DNA of 64,000 nucleotides from Anaerobacillus sp. CMMVII (GTDB lineage: Bacteria > Bacillota > Bacilli > Bacillales > Anaerobacillaceae): positions 612,885 through 676,884 of the forward strand of contig NZ_JACEHK010000001.1 of the NCBI RefSeq assembly GCF_025377685.1. Reading direction: 5' to 3'. The notes under the pieces were generated by a model. That model did no database searches. It was given only the letters and a program-made list of their open reading frames with translations, and was not told the origin of the DNA. Position numbers and translations under genes: made by a program. Within the stretch, counting starts at the first letter, position 1, and the number at the start of each line of letters is the position of its first letter. Shown here piece after piece: positions 26,334 to 35,006 of the stretch.

Positions 26334-27395
26334 ATGGATATTTTAAAAGGAACAGCACTATTATTATTGGTATTAGGACTATTTTCATTATTTAGCTTTA
26401 AAGCACCTAAAGGAATGAAAGCCATGGGAGCGCTAGCGGGTGCAGCAGTTGCTGCCTTCTTAGTTGAGGCGTTTCAGCTTTATGTAGGTGGAGATTTATT
26501 AGGTTTTGCATTTCTAGGCGAAGTAGGAGAAGCTGCAGGAGGTATGGGTGGAGTTGCCGCCGCAGCGCTTGTTGCTCTTGCTGTAGGTGTATCACCTGTA
26601 TACGCACTGTTACTTGGGGTTTCTGTTGCAGGACTAGGTTTATTACCAGGTTTTATTGCCGGATATGTAGTAGCATTTCTAGTAAAACAAATTGAGAAAA
26701 AAGTACCTGGTGGACTTGATCTTATTGTTATTATTATCGTTTGTGCACCACTTGTTCGTTTTATCGCAGTAAGTATGAAACCGGTTGTGGACGCAACATT
26801 ATTAAACATTGGTGGAATTATTACAGAAACAGCTACAAGCAATCCTATTTTAATGGGAATTATTCTTGGTGGAGTAATTACGGTAGTAGCTACAGCGCCT
26901 TTAAGTTCAATGGCCTTAACGGCGATGCTCGGTTTAACAGGAGTACCTATGGCTATTGGAGCTTTAGCAGTTTTCGGATCATCATTTATGAACTATGTGT
27001 TATTCGATCGTATGAAGTTTGGAGATAGAAAGACAACGATTTCTGTGGCTATTGAGCCATTAACACAGGCCCACATCATATCTGCGAATCCAATTCCAGT
27101 TTATGTTACGAACTTTATTGGTGGAGCAGGAGCGGGTGTTATTGTTGCTACGTCAGGATTAATTAATAATGCATCTGGAACAGCTACACCAATTGCAGGT
27201 CTAGCAGTAATGTACGGTTTTAATGATCCTATGAAAGTTACGATTATTGCATTATCGTGTGCTCTAATTGGTACAGCGAGTGGTTTCTTAGGTTCATATC
27301 TTTTTAGGAATTATAAAATTAAAACTGTTGACCAATTAAAAAAAGCTGATGATAAAGATGTTGTAATCGAAGATACCCAAAAGGTTGCTGTATAA
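26334..27395 (+). CDS. PTS EIIC-type permease (PTS_EIIC_2 family), likely serine-linked
   Basis: A 353-residue protein with about ten hydrophobic helices, rich in Gly and Ala (GFAFLGEVGEAAGGMGGVAAAALVALAVG). It belongs to the PTS_EIIC_2 family as I read it; motifs are ITVVATAPLSSMALTAMLGL and AHIISANPIPVYVTNFIGGA. No EIIA or EIIB domain is fused or adjacent, so phosphorylating transport is doubtful. The gene starts with ATG 26334 behind AAAGGGAGAG and is 39 nt before sdaAB, with which it is probably cotranscribed. In many Firmicutes this permease type sits beside the two serine dehydratase genes, so L-serine (or a related amino acid) is the inferred substrate. Confidence 0.8.
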   Translation: MDILKGTALLLLVLGLFSLFSFKAPKGMKAMGALAGAAVAAFLVEAFQLYVGGDLLGFAFLGEVGEAAGGMGGVAAAALVALAVGVSPVYALLLGVSVAGLGLLPGFIAGYVVAFLVKQIEKKVPGGLDLIVIIIVCAPLVRFIAVSMKPVVDATLLNIGGIITETATSNPILMGIILGGVITVVATAPLSSMALTAMLGLTGVPMAIGALAVFGSSFMNYVLFDRMKFGDRKTTISVAIEPLTQAHIISANPIPVYVTNFIGGAGAGVIVATSGLINNASGTATPIAGLAVMYGFNDPMKVTIIALSCALIGTASGFLGSYLFRNYKIKTVDQLKKADDKDVVIEDTQKVAV

Positions 27396-27434
27396 ACATC
27401 ACGATAAGTACATCTAAATAAAGGAGCACGAACA

Positions 27435-28097
27435 ATGAAATTTCGATCAGCATTTGATATTATTGGACCGGTCATGATCGGTCCTTCAAGTTCCCATACA
27501 GCAGGTGCAGCAAGGATTGGAAGGGTTGCCCGAACGTTATTTGAAAAACAGCCTAAGAAGGCGGTAATCTCTTTGTTCGGTTCGTTTGCAAAAACCTATA
27601 AAGGGCATGGTACGGATCTTGCTCTCGTTGCCGGGTTGCTAGACTTTGATACATTTGATGAACGTATCCCAGAGGCATTAAACATCGCTGAACATGCAGG
27701 AATGGAAGTTGAATTTATTACTGAAACAGCCATTACTGAACACCCTAATACAGTAAAAATTAACTTGTATGATGGAGAAAAGGAATTAGAGATCATCGGG
27801 ATTTCGATAGGTGGAGGCACGATTGAAATTACGGAAATCAATTCTTTTAAATTAAAGCTTTCAGGAGCAAATCCAGCAATTTTAGTTATTCATGAAGATC
27901 GGTTCGGAATTATTTCGTCTGTAACGAGTATTCTGTCAAGATACGAAATCAATATCGGCCATATGGAAGTCTCTAGGAAAGAACGCGGCGATATGGCGAT
28001 CATGGTTATCGAAATGGACCAAAAAATAGATGACGGGGTAATAAATGAATTGAAAACTATCCCTAGTGTTAGCCGGGTAATCCGGATGGCAGAATAA
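27435..28097 (+). CDS. sdaAB: L-serine dehydratase, beta subunit
   Basis: A 220-residue subunit of the iron-sulfur L-serine dehydratase, which turns L-serine into pyruvate and ammonia. The N-terminal domain shows IIGPVMIGPSSSHTAGAARIG, the family's signature; residues 148-218 form an ACT domain (ILVIHEDRFGIISSVTSILS, then INIGHMEVSRKERGDMA), which senses or binds serine. The ATG follows AAAGGAGC. The alpha gene begins 30 nt downstream. Both subunits are present and complete, so the enzyme should be functional and oxygen-sensitive through its 4Fe-4S cluster. Confidence 0.95.
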   Translation: MKFRSAFDIIGPVMIGPSSSHTAGAARIGRVARTLFEKQPKKAVISLFGSFAKTYKGHGTDLALVAGLLDFDTFDERIPEALNIAEHAGMEVEFITETAITEHPNTVKINLYDGEKELEIIGISIGGGTIEITEINSFKLKLSGANPAILVIHEDRFGIISSVTSILSRYEINIGHMEVSRKERGDMAIMVIEMDQKIDDGVINELKTIPSVSRVIRMAE

Positions 28098-28127
28098 CAA
28101 ATTATAGAGACACCAGGAGGACATGCC

Positions 28128-29030
28128 ATGTTTCGAAATGTAGCCGAGCTTGTGGAATTAGCAGAAAAAAATCAGGTTAAAATTGCTGAAATTATGATTC
28201 GGCAAGAAATAGAATTTACAGGCGTTTCAAGAGAAGAAATCATAAAAAAGATGGATAACAATCTTACCGTAATGGAGCGAGCGATTGAGCGCGGCTTAAA
28301 TGGAGTAAGATCTCATTCGGGTCTTACCGGTGGAGATGCCGTTCTAATGCAAAACTATATTAAAAGCGGGAAGAGCTTAGCCGGAACTTTACTGTTGGAT
28401 GCAGTCAGTAAAGCGGTTGCTACTAATGAAGTAAATGCGGCTATGGGAATTATTTGTGCCACACCAACAGCAGGCTCTGCTGGCGTAGTTCCCGGAACGT
28501 TGTTTGCTGTAAAAAACCAATTAAATCCTACAAGACAAGAAATGATTGAATTTTTGTTTACAGCGGCAGCTTTCGGGTTCGTTGTAGCTAATAACGCATC
28601 AATCTCTGGCGCGGCTGGAGGATGTCAAGCGGAAGTAGGTTCAGCAAGTGGAATGGCAGCGGCAGCCATTGTTGAGCTAGCTGGTGGTACACCGCAACAG
28701 TCAGCGGAGGCAATGGCAATTACTTTGAAAAATATGCTGGGATTAGTTTGTGATCCTGTTGCAGGGTTAGTTGAAGTCCCGTGTGTAAAACGTAATGCAA
28801 TGGGAGCCTCTAACGCAATAACTGCAGCAGACATGGCGCTTGCGGGGATTGTCAGTAAAATACCTTGTGATGAAGTAATCGGAGCTATGTACGCCATTGG
28901 TCAATCAATGCCTTCGTCACTAAGAGAGACGGCAGAAGGTGGACTTGCTGCAACACCAACAGGTAGAAGACTTGAAGAGGAAATTTTCGGTAAACCTAAA
29001 GAAAAGCTTAAGGATTATGTATTAGCATAA
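28128..29030 (+). CDS. sdaAA: L-serine dehydratase, alpha subunit
   Basis: A 300-residue catalytic subunit that carries the 4Fe-4S cluster. Conserved blocks are SHSGLTGGDAVLM, GIICATPTAGSAGVVPG, SGAAGGCQAEVGSASGMAAAA and LVCDPVAGLVEVPCVKRN; the cysteines in the last three are the expected cluster ligands. The ATG lies after CAGGAGG. Length is normal. The set regulator-permease-sdaAB-sdaAA forms a serine uptake and deamination unit that supplies pyruvate. A terminator hairpin follows at 29096. Confidence 0.95.
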   Translation: MFRNVAELVELAEKNQVKIAEIMIRQEIEFTGVSREEIIKKMDNNLTVMERAIERGLNGVRSHSGLTGGDAVLMQNYIKSGKSLAGTLLLDAVSKAVATNEVNAAMGIICATPTAGSAGVVPGTLFAVKNQLNPTRQEMIEFLFTAAAFGFVVANNASISGAAGGCQAEVGSASGMAAAAIVELAGGTPQQSAEAMAITLKNMLGLVCDPVAGLVEVPCVKRNAMGASNAITAADMALAGIVSKIPCDEVIGAMYAIGQSMPSSLRETAEGGLAATPTGRRLEEEIFGKPKEKLKDYVLA

Positions 29031-29095
29031 CGTTTTCAATTTAGGGATGGTTAACACCGAAATGAAAAGTTCTATAAATCAAAATACACTAAACA

Positions 29096-29124
29096 AAGGA
29101 TGGCATTTTGTCATCCTTTTTCCA
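29096..29124 (+). terminator. terminator of the serine operon
   Basis: AAGGATG pairs with CATCCTT, followed by five T. Confidence 0.8.
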
Positions 29125-29209
29125 TTTCTAAAGAACTTTCTTCAACTAACCCAATTACCCGTTGGATTATCTTTCTTCATTATTGTACTGCTTTTTTATA
29201 TATTTTGTA

Positions 29210-29662
29210 TTACTTGTTAATGGATAACACATATAATTCTTCTTCATCAACAAATTCTCCAGTATTTACAAAACCTAATTTCTCGTATAAATGTTTTCCT
29301 CTTATATTTTCTGGATCGGTTGATAAATAGATATTTTTACATTTCTCAATTTTTTTCATTTCCGTAATTACCAGGTTCATTGCTTCCGTTCCATATCCAT
29401 TTCCTTGATATTTATAGTCAATCATAATTCGACAAAGTTCATAATAACCTTGGTTTTTAGCATAACCGTACATCGTAAAACCAATAATTTTACCGTCTTT
29501 TTCAATTGCTTTTGTTGTCCATGTTTTTTCAAACTGTGCTTGAACCAAGGACAGGGCATTAGATGCAACAAATTCCTCACAAATTGCAGGCATTCCTTGA
29601 CTCGTTGATAAAAAAATTACCTCCAACCAATTTTCTTCATTAATATCTATTAATCTCAACAT
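29210..29662 (-). CDS. GNAT-family acetyltransferase
   Basis: A 150-residue N-acetyltransferase. The acetyl-CoA loop is YKYQGNGYGTEAM (motif A, Q/R-x-x-G-x-G) near residue 90, preceded by the beta-strand CRIMIDY; the end ENIRGKHLYEKLGFVNTGEF is the usual C-terminal GNAT block. It resembles the spermine/spermidine acetyltransferase branch (an N-terminal LRLIDINEENW and W...), which is an inference from pattern. It lies alone on the minus strand, convergent with the sda operon. No strong ribosome site stands before ATG 29662 (TAGGATGG). Confidence 0.85.
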   Translation of the reverse strand: MLRLIDINEENWLEVIFLSTSQGMPAICEEFVASNALSLVQAQFEKTWTTKAIEKDGKIIGFTMYGYAKNQGYYELCRIMIDYKYQGNGYGTEAMNLVITEMKKIEKCKNIYLSTDPENIRGKHLYEKLGFVNTGEFVDEEELYVLSINK

Positions 29663-29858
29663 TACCGCACCATCCTATATTCTTATGGATCCTAACATCA
29701 AGAACGTAGATTTAATATTTGTCTCTATCTATTTTAACTTATATTTACAATTATTGTTAAAGAATATTATTAACATTTCTATTTATAAAGGCTCTTTTAC
29801 TGTTGGCAATAATTTGACTGTTATTTTTTTTGCATTTCTTCAAGCTGTGTAAACTATT

Positions 29859-30164
29859 TTACGGTTTCCATTGATATTTTACTAAATCGATAACTCCATT
29901 AAAGCCAATTTCCACCCCTTCCATTTCCAAGTTCATCAATTGCTCATGGTAGGACTCCTCATCTTGAAGGGCGATCTGTCCCTTAGCGTTAATGACCCGA
30001 TGCCATGGAAGGTTATGCTTTTTGCTCATCGAATGAAGGATTCGAACCACTTGGCGGGCAGCCCGGGGACTTCCTGCGAGCCCAGCAATCTGTCCATAGG
30101 TCATGACCCTTCCTTCAGGAATCATTCGAATAATCTCAATCACTTTTTCAGTAAAAGGTGTCAC
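29859..30164 (-). CDS. alkyltransferase-like protein (Cys-less MGMT homologue)
   Basis: A 101-residue protein of the O6-methylguanine-DNA methyltransferase C-terminal family. It has the DNA-binding helix TYGQIAGLAGSPRAARQVVRIL and the active-site loop, but the loop reads PWHRVI where the enzyme has PCHRV. The acceptor cysteine is replaced by tryptophan, as in Atl/YbaZ proteins. Those proteins cannot repair DNA themselves; they bind alkylated guanine, flip it out and mark it for nucleotide excision repair. Length and order match Atl1-type proteins. ATG 30164 is preceded by AAAGGAAC. Confidence 0.9.
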   Translation of the reverse strand: MTPFTEKVIEIIRMIPEGRVMTYGQIAGLAGSPRAARQVVRILHSMSKKHNLPWHRVINAKGQIALQDEESYHEQLMNLEMEGVEIGFNGVIDLVKYQWKP

Positions 30165-30549
30165 TATGGTAGTTCCTTTCCCATTAGAAATCTAATTGTG
30201 CCTAGATGTTAATCTATGTAGTAAATTACAAGGGGCTTACGTTACTTTAACATAGGCTGTTTTAGTATAGGTAGTTGTTTTTTGCTGAAGACGCTTGATC
30301 CGCAATTTCGAGTGCAGTTCAACATTACTAACTGTGATTTTACTATCGTTAGAAATCAAAATCGAAAGCACAACTTTTATCATGAAACGAGTAACCACAG
30401 GCGAGTATCAACGGAAATAGCTTATTCAAAAGAGGAAATGTATGCCTGTTGTCATATGCTCAGTTGTTTTTTTTATTAATTTTTTCCATTTCGAACGTAA
30501 GCTTTTGCCTTATTTTACGGGCTTTTTAATATAAAGTGTAGTGTCCTAT
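30165..30549. other. gene-free stretch before the des promoter
   Basis: No plausible gene. A 65-codon ORF at 30282 has no ribosome site and no recognisable content. It is upstream leader or spacer for the desaturase promoter. Confidence 0.4.
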
Positions 30550-30615
30550 ATGACAAATGTCATACGCATGACTTGACGTTTATGTCTTATAGAAATTGAT
30601 GATTTTTTCTATAAT
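30550..30615 (+). promoter_or_regulatory. des promoter with DesR-type operator
   Basis: ATGAC (30550), GTCAT (30559) and ATGAC (30568) form alternating inverted half-sites spaced by 4 nt. A -10 hexamer TATAAT lies at 30610-30615; the hexamer 17 bp upstream of it, TTATAG, is a poor -35, as expected for a promoter needing an activator. The boxes lie at about -72 to -50, where DesR binds at B. subtilis Pdes. Confidence 0.65.
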
Positions 30616-30672
30616 AAATACAGTGGTAATGTTAATAACAACTTTGAGTATCAAATTAGGAGGAACTTTAAC

Positions 30673-31716
30673 ATGAGTCAAGCAAAAATATCTCAACTGA
30701 AAAAAGAAATGGCCCCTTATGAAAAGATTGATACAAAGGCCAGTATCATTCAAATAGTAAATACACTATTACCATTGGTGATCCTTTGGTACGGAACCTA
30801 CCTGAGTTTGTCTGTGTCTTATTGGCTTACAATTCCTTTAATCGTGTTAACTTCTGGCTTTTTAGTACGCACGTTTATTTTGTTTCACGATTGCTGTCAT
30901 CAATCGTTCTTTAAGAGCAAATTAGCCAATGATATTTTAGGTACTATAACTGGAGTACTTACACTTGTTCCTTACCGTCAATGGAAGCATACTCATACGG
31001 TTCACCATGCGACAAGTGGAAATTTAGATAAGCGTGGAACAGGAGACATGTGGTTACTTACTGTCGAAGAATATAATGCTTCATCGATGTGGCGCCGCCT
31101 ATGTTATCGTGTATATCGCCATCCATTCTTTATGCTTGTGATTGGACCGATTGCTGTGTTCTTACTTGAATATCGTTTTAATCGTAAGGGAGCAAAAAAG
31201 AAAGAACGAATGAACTTGTACCTCACCAACGTTTTGATCGTGGCATTATATACGGGCTTAAGCTTAGCAATTGGTTGGCAAGCGTTTCTGATGATCCAGG
31301 GACCAGTCTTCTTGTTATCAGGTCTTCTAGGGATTTGGTTATTCTATGTTCAGCATCAGTTTGAAGACTCTTATTTTGAAAATGAAGAAGAGTGGAGCTA
31401 CATCCAAGCAGCGGTTGAAGGTAGTTCTTATTATAAGCTTCCAAAGGTGCTGCAATGGATCACTGGAAATATTGGGTTTCACCATGTACATCATTTAAGC
31501 CCAAGAGTGCCAAATTATAATTTAGAAAAAGCTCATAATGCTTCACAGGATCTAAAAAAAGCAACAACAATTACAATTAGTAAAAGTTTCGAATCGTTAA
31601 ACTTCAGACTATGGGATGAAAAAAATAAACGCTTTCTTAGCTTTAAAGAATTAAAGCAATATGTAGATAAACCAGCAGAAAAACACAAAGTAGAACTTGC
31701 CCGAAAAACGAATTAG
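30673..31716 (+). CDS. des: membrane phospholipid fatty acid desaturase
   Basis: A 347-residue acyl-lipid desaturase (Delta5-type in B. subtilis) that inserts a cis double bond in membrane fatty acids to restore fluidity in the cold. The three histidine boxes that hold the di-iron centre are seen: FHDCCHQSF (about residue 74), HTHTVHHATS (about 110) and HHVHHLSPRVPNYNL (about 275). Four or more membrane helices lie between. The ATG follows AGGAGG. desK and desR follow directly, so the whole sensory loop is local, as in B. subtilis. The regulated promoter is visible upstream. Confidence 0.95.
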   Translation: MSQAKISQLKKEMAPYEKIDTKASIIQIVNTLLPLVILWYGTYLSLSVSYWLTIPLIVLTSGFLVRTFILFHDCCHQSFFKSKLANDILGTITGVLTLVPYRQWKHTHTVHHATSGNLDKRGTGDMWLLTVEEYNASSMWRRLCYRVYRHPFFMLVIGPIAVFLLEYRFNRKGAKKKERMNLYLTNVLIVALYTGLSLAIGWQAFLMIQGPVFLLSGLLGIWLFYVQHQFEDSYFENEEEWSYIQAAVEGSSYYKLPKVLQWITGNIGFHHVHHLSPRVPNYNLEKAHNASQDLKKATTITISKSFESLNFRLWDEKNKRFLSFKELKQYVDKPAEKHKVELARKTN

Positions 31717-31767
31717 GGATATTATGGTAATATAGTAGTGAATTGAGTAGAAAGTGGGAGGACTAGC

Positions 31768-32901
31768 ATGAAAACTTTGCATCAAAAGGTTCGAGAAAAC
31801 ACAGGGCTGAATCCCTATGTTTGGATCGTCTTTTATATCCTCCCCTTTTACTTTATTTTTCAATCATCCTCAACGCCTCAAGTGGTACTTGGGGTCATTA
31901 TGATTATCGGGTTTCTTATCTGTTATGTGCTGTCCTTTACATCTAGAGGATGGCTTATCTATGTAGGGACCGGTATTCAAATAGCGATTTCGACGACGAT
32001 GAGCTTACTATTTGGTTATATATACTTTTTTCTGTTTTTAGCTTTCTTTATTGGGAATTTAAAAAATAAAATTGCTTTCGTTGTTTTTTATATCATTTTG
32101 CTTATTAGTACCTTTGGGACGATTTATTTTGGTTTTGTAACAGAACATTCGCGAGTGTTAATTACTCAATTGCCGTTTGTAATCCTTAGCATTATTGCAG
32201 TGATCCTCTTACCAGTTAGTACTTACGATAAAAATAAAGAGGATGCATTACAAGGAGAGTTAGATGATGCCTATAAACGAATTTCCGAACTAGTGAAGCT
32301 AGAAGAACGACAACGGATTTCGCGTGATCTTCATGACACACTTGGCCAAAAACTATCGTTGATTGGATTAAAGAGCGACCTCGCTGGGAAATTAATCAGT
32401 AAAAATCCAGATAAAGCTCGGATTGAGATTAAGGATGTTCAGAAAACAGCTCGGATCGCTTTAAAAGAAGTCCGTGAAATGGTTACCCAAATGCGAGGAA
32501 CGAAACTAGAAGATGAAGTTTATCGAGTCGCACAAATATTAAAAGCAGCAGAAATTGAGTTTGGTGTTGAGGGAAATCCGAAGCTCTTAAATACATCACT
32601 GATAGCCGAAAATGTAGTCAGTATGTGCATTAAAGAAGCAGTGAACAATGTTGTAAAACATAGTAATGCTTCAAAATGTACACTCATTATTGAGCAAATG
32701 AATACGGAGTTAGTGGTGAAGGTGAAGGACAATGGTGTGGGGATCGGGAATTCGCTTCAGAATATGACTGGTAACGGGTTACAAGGTATGAAAGAACGCC
32801 TTGAGTTTGTGAATGGTAGTTTAGACATTACTTCTGACCATGGTACAACAATCATATTTAAAGTTCCAAATGTCTTTAAACAAAAGGAAGAGGAGGTGTA
32901 G
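31768..32901 (+). CDS. desK: thermosensor histidine kinase DesK
   Basis: A 377-residue kinase. Five membrane helices fill residues 15-155; their thickness mismatch with the lipid bilayer is the temperature signal in B. subtilis DesK. The phospho-His is in ERQRISRDLHDTLGQKL (His189; B. subtilis His188), and the ATPase domain has KEAVNNVVKHS, DNGVGIG and GNGLQGMKERL. It begins 51 nt after des behind GTGGGAGGA and ends 2 nt before desR. The N-terminal tail MKTLHQKVRENTGLNPYVW fits the family. Confidence 0.93.
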   Translation: MKTLHQKVRENTGLNPYVWIVFYILPFYFIFQSSSTPQVVLGVIMIIGFLICYVLSFTSRGWLIYVGTGIQIAISTTMSLLFGYIYFFLFLAFFIGNLKNKIAFVVFYIILLISTFGTIYFGFVTEHSRVLITQLPFVILSIIAVILLPVSTYDKNKEDALQGELDDAYKRISELVKLEERQRISRDLHDTLGQKLSLIGLKSDLAGKLISKNPDKARIEIKDVQKTARIALKEVREMVTQMRGTKLEDEVYRVAQILKAAEIEFGVEGNPKLLNTSLIAENVVSMCIKEAVNNVVKHSNASKCTLIIEQMNTELVVKVKDNGVGIGNSLQNMTGNGLQGMKERLEFVNGSLDITSDHGTTIIFKVPNVFKQKEEEV

Positions 32902-32903
32902 CT

Positions 32904-33503
32904 ATGATACGAATTGTCATTGCCGAAGATCAAAAAATGTTGTTAGGAGCCCTTGCCGCGTTACTAGATCTTGAAGATGATATGACTGTGGTTGGTCGAG
33001 CTGGCAACGGCGAAGAAGCGGTCAAATTAGTTCACCTTCACAATCCGGACATTTGTATTATGGATATAGAAATGCCTGGGAAAAGCGGTCTTGAAGCAGC
33101 TGAGGAACTAAAAGGTTTTGGCTGTAAGGTCATTATTTTAACTACTTTTGCTCGTCCAGGATTTTTTGAAAGAGCCTTAAAAGCAGGGGTAAATGGATAC
33201 ATGTTAAAGGATAGCCCAAGTGATGATTTAGCGAGTGCCATTCGCAGTGTTATGGAAGGAAAGCGTATTTATGCATCAGAATTGGTTGATGAGGTTTATA
33301 GTGAGGAAAACCCCCTTACCGAACGAGAAAGTGAAGTTCTATTGTTAATGTCAGAGGGCAAGAGCACGAAGGAAATTGCTGGTACGCTTTTTATTACCAC
33401 TGGAACGGTAAGGAATTATATTTCCTCAATCTTGGATAAGTTAGACGTGAGTAACCGAATTGAAGCAATTACTAGATTCAAAGAAAAAGGTTGGTTTAAA
33501 TAA
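32904..33503 (+). CDS. desR: response regulator DesR
   Basis: A 199-residue NarL-type regulator that activates des when phosphorylated by DesK. The receiver has EDQKMLLGALAALL and the phospho-acceptor Asp54 in CIMDIEMPGKSG; the Lys is in GYMLKDSPSDDLA. The LuxR HTH reads LTERESEVLLLMSEGKSTKEIA and GTVRNYISSILDKL. Its length matches B. subtilis DesR. It is coupled to desK (2-nt gap, AGGAGGTG site). Its likely binding site is the ATGAC/GTCAT array at 30550. Confidence 0.95.
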   Translation: MIRIVIAEDQKMLLGALAALLDLEDDMTVVGRAGNGEEAVKLVHLHNPDICIMDIEMPGKSGLEAAEELKGFGCKVIILTTFARPGFFERALKAGVNGYMLKDSPSDDLASAIRSVMEGKRIYASELVDEVYSEENPLTERESEVLLLMSEGKSTKEIAGTLFITTGTVRNYISSILDKLDVSNRIEAITRFKEKGWFK

Positions 33504-33528
33504 TTTACTTAAGCTGAGTAATTACAAT

Positions 33529-33566
33529 AAAGAGGGATGGAGAATTTTTTCCATGCCTCTTTTTAT
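33529..33566 (+). terminator. terminator of the des operon
   Basis: AAAGAGGGATGGA pairs with TCCATGCCTCTTT (one bulge), then T-rich sequence. The inner loop is AATTTT. Confidence 0.8.
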
Positions 33567-33609
33567 TTCGCTCTTTTCTAAAGGCTACTTAGATCGCGGC
33601 TTTTTAGGA

Positions 33610-34074
33610 TTATTGCTTTTTTTCAGTTCGTTCTTTCCCTTTGGACGTAACAGCAAAATCTCTAGTCATAGTTTTTATTTGTTCTGTTTTTCGAAACCGT
33701 AATGCGGACCAATCTTCATCAACAGCAATTTGCCGAACAGGCTCGTAGCCTTCAGCAGCAAGGAGTGGGGTAACCGTATCACGACTGCAATTTGATCCTT
33801 TATAGGTTTTTGAGGTTTTCTTTGGATAGCAAAGCCAGAGCAGACCATCTTGTTTAACAACACTTGCGCCACGTTGTGCGAGAGCTTGAAGCTCCTCATT
33901 TGAAGTACCGAATACTTGAACGAAATCATAGCTTTCATTTTGAACTTCCTTGTGCACCTCTCCTTGAAAAGTCGTCATGACCTCTTCGTAAGCTTTTGGC
34001 GGATTGAGGATTAATACAGCTTGTCCATGATCTTTAAATTGCAATTTTTTCACAACAGGATGTAACTCTTCCAT
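33610..34074 (-). CDS. DUF3052-like protein
   Basis: A 154-residue soluble protein without signal or membrane helix. It starts MEELHPVVKKLQFKDHGQAVLILNPP and has LLWLCYPKKTSKTYKG, the block that recalls the DUF3052 family; a tail of Lys and Glu ends it. The fold of related proteins is Rossmann-like but no function is known to me. It stands alone on the minus strand between the des operon and a stress-type flavoprotein gene. ATG 34074 is preceded by AAGGAC. Confidence 0.65.
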   Translation of the reverse strand: MEELHPVVKKLQFKDHGQAVLILNPPKAYEEVMTTFQGEVHKEVQNESYDFVQVFGTSNEELQALAQRGASVVKQDGLLWLCYPKKTSKTYKGSNCSRDTVTPLLAAEGYEPVRQIAVDEDWSALRFRKTEQIKTMTRDFAVTSKGKERTEKKQ

Positions 34075-34240
34075 CTGAACAGTCCTTTCTATATCAACTA
34101 TGTCTACTATACAAAAAGGAGTATGCCTTATTCAAGTTATCAGAACTTGTGAAGACTGCAGTAGAATAATTCATTTAGTGTGTACATTTACGTAAATTAA
34201 CTCCTGTGATGTCTTCTAAGTAACTTATTAAGACCAACAT

Positions 34241-34270
34241 AAAAAAAGCTTGGGGGTGCCCCAAAGCTTT
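34241..34270 (-). terminator. intrinsic terminator (minus strand)
   Basis: On the minus strand AAAGCTTTGGGG pairs with CCCCCAAGCTTT, followed by seven T. It ends the gene at 34321. Confidence 0.9.
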
Positions 34271-34320
34271 CATATTGATAGTAACTTTAAATTTATTAAA
34301 CTGGCTTGCATAACAGTCTG

Positions 34321-34746
34321 TTAAAAGGTGATTGTACGAGGTCCGTTTAGTTCAGGATGATTAATTAAGCGAATGGTTTTTGGTTGACAACGGATTACAA
34401 TATAATTCGGGTCATCAGGACCTTCTAAATATTTCCGGAAGTTATCGTGCCAAAAGCGGTCTTTTAATTCCTGATCATCATGAATGGTAGCCTGTGCCGT
34501 CATATCAATGTAGGGCTTACCAAAGCCTCCGCCTTCAAATCCTAATAGGATATGAACTTTACAGTTATTATAAATGTCTTGAACCTTTTCGGTAGCTTTA
34601 CTAGAAATTGTATAGAGTGTAAATTCTTCATTTCGAAAGATCATATAGCGAGCAAATGGTTGATCGCCCTTCATTGTGGAAAGTGTTCCAACCTTATGTT
34701 CACTTAAAATTCGTAATACTTCCTCTTTGATGCGTTGTTCATTCAT
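34321..34746 (-). CDS. pyridoxamine 5'-phosphate oxidase-fold general stress protein
   Basis: A 141-residue split-barrel flavin-binding protein like B. subtilis YdaG (general stress protein 26). The barrel is indicated by LSEHKVGTLSTMKGDQPFARYM, TLYTISSKATEKVQDI and CKVHILLGF; the end RPKTIRL-type strand (QPKTIRLINHPEL) is typical. The ATG at 34746 sits behind AAGGATGTGG; an in-frame start 11 codons upstream lacks a site. Substrate unknown; B. subtilis members belong to the sigma-B regulon, but I could not find a convincing sigma-B promoter here. Confidence 0.85.
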   Translation of the reverse strand: MNEQRIKEEVLRILSEHKVGTLSTMKGDQPFARYMIFRNEEFTLYTISSKATEKVQDIYNNCKVHILLGFEGGGFGKPYIDMTAQATIHDDQELKDRFWHDNFRKYLEGPDDPNYIVIRCQPKTIRLINHPELNGPRTITF

Positions 34747-35006
34747 ATCGCCACATCCTTTTTGATAATCTAAGCTCATTTACCCGAATTAGTCTAGGAA
34801 GAAAGTAGATATCAAAAATCTATAGAAATTTGTCACATCTACTGCCTCTAGACTCAGTAGAGCAGTGAAGGTCAATTTTTAGAGTTGAAAATTAATTGTG
34901 TCATGTACCTCTCCTAGATATGCTAGTAATATTTGTCATTTTGGGACATATAATTTAACAACTTGGTTTATCCAGGCTTGAAAAATAAGATATAGGGGGT
35001 ATTTCT

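Noticed and set aside
29100-29330. Plus-strand ORF over the end of the minus-strand GNAT gene
   Set aside because: Antisense shadow; the minus-strand frame has a clear acetyltransferase motif.
34746-34830. Sigma-B promoter of the stress flavoprotein gene
   Set aside because: A GGGTAA word exists on the minus strand but no GTTT-type -35 at the right distance.
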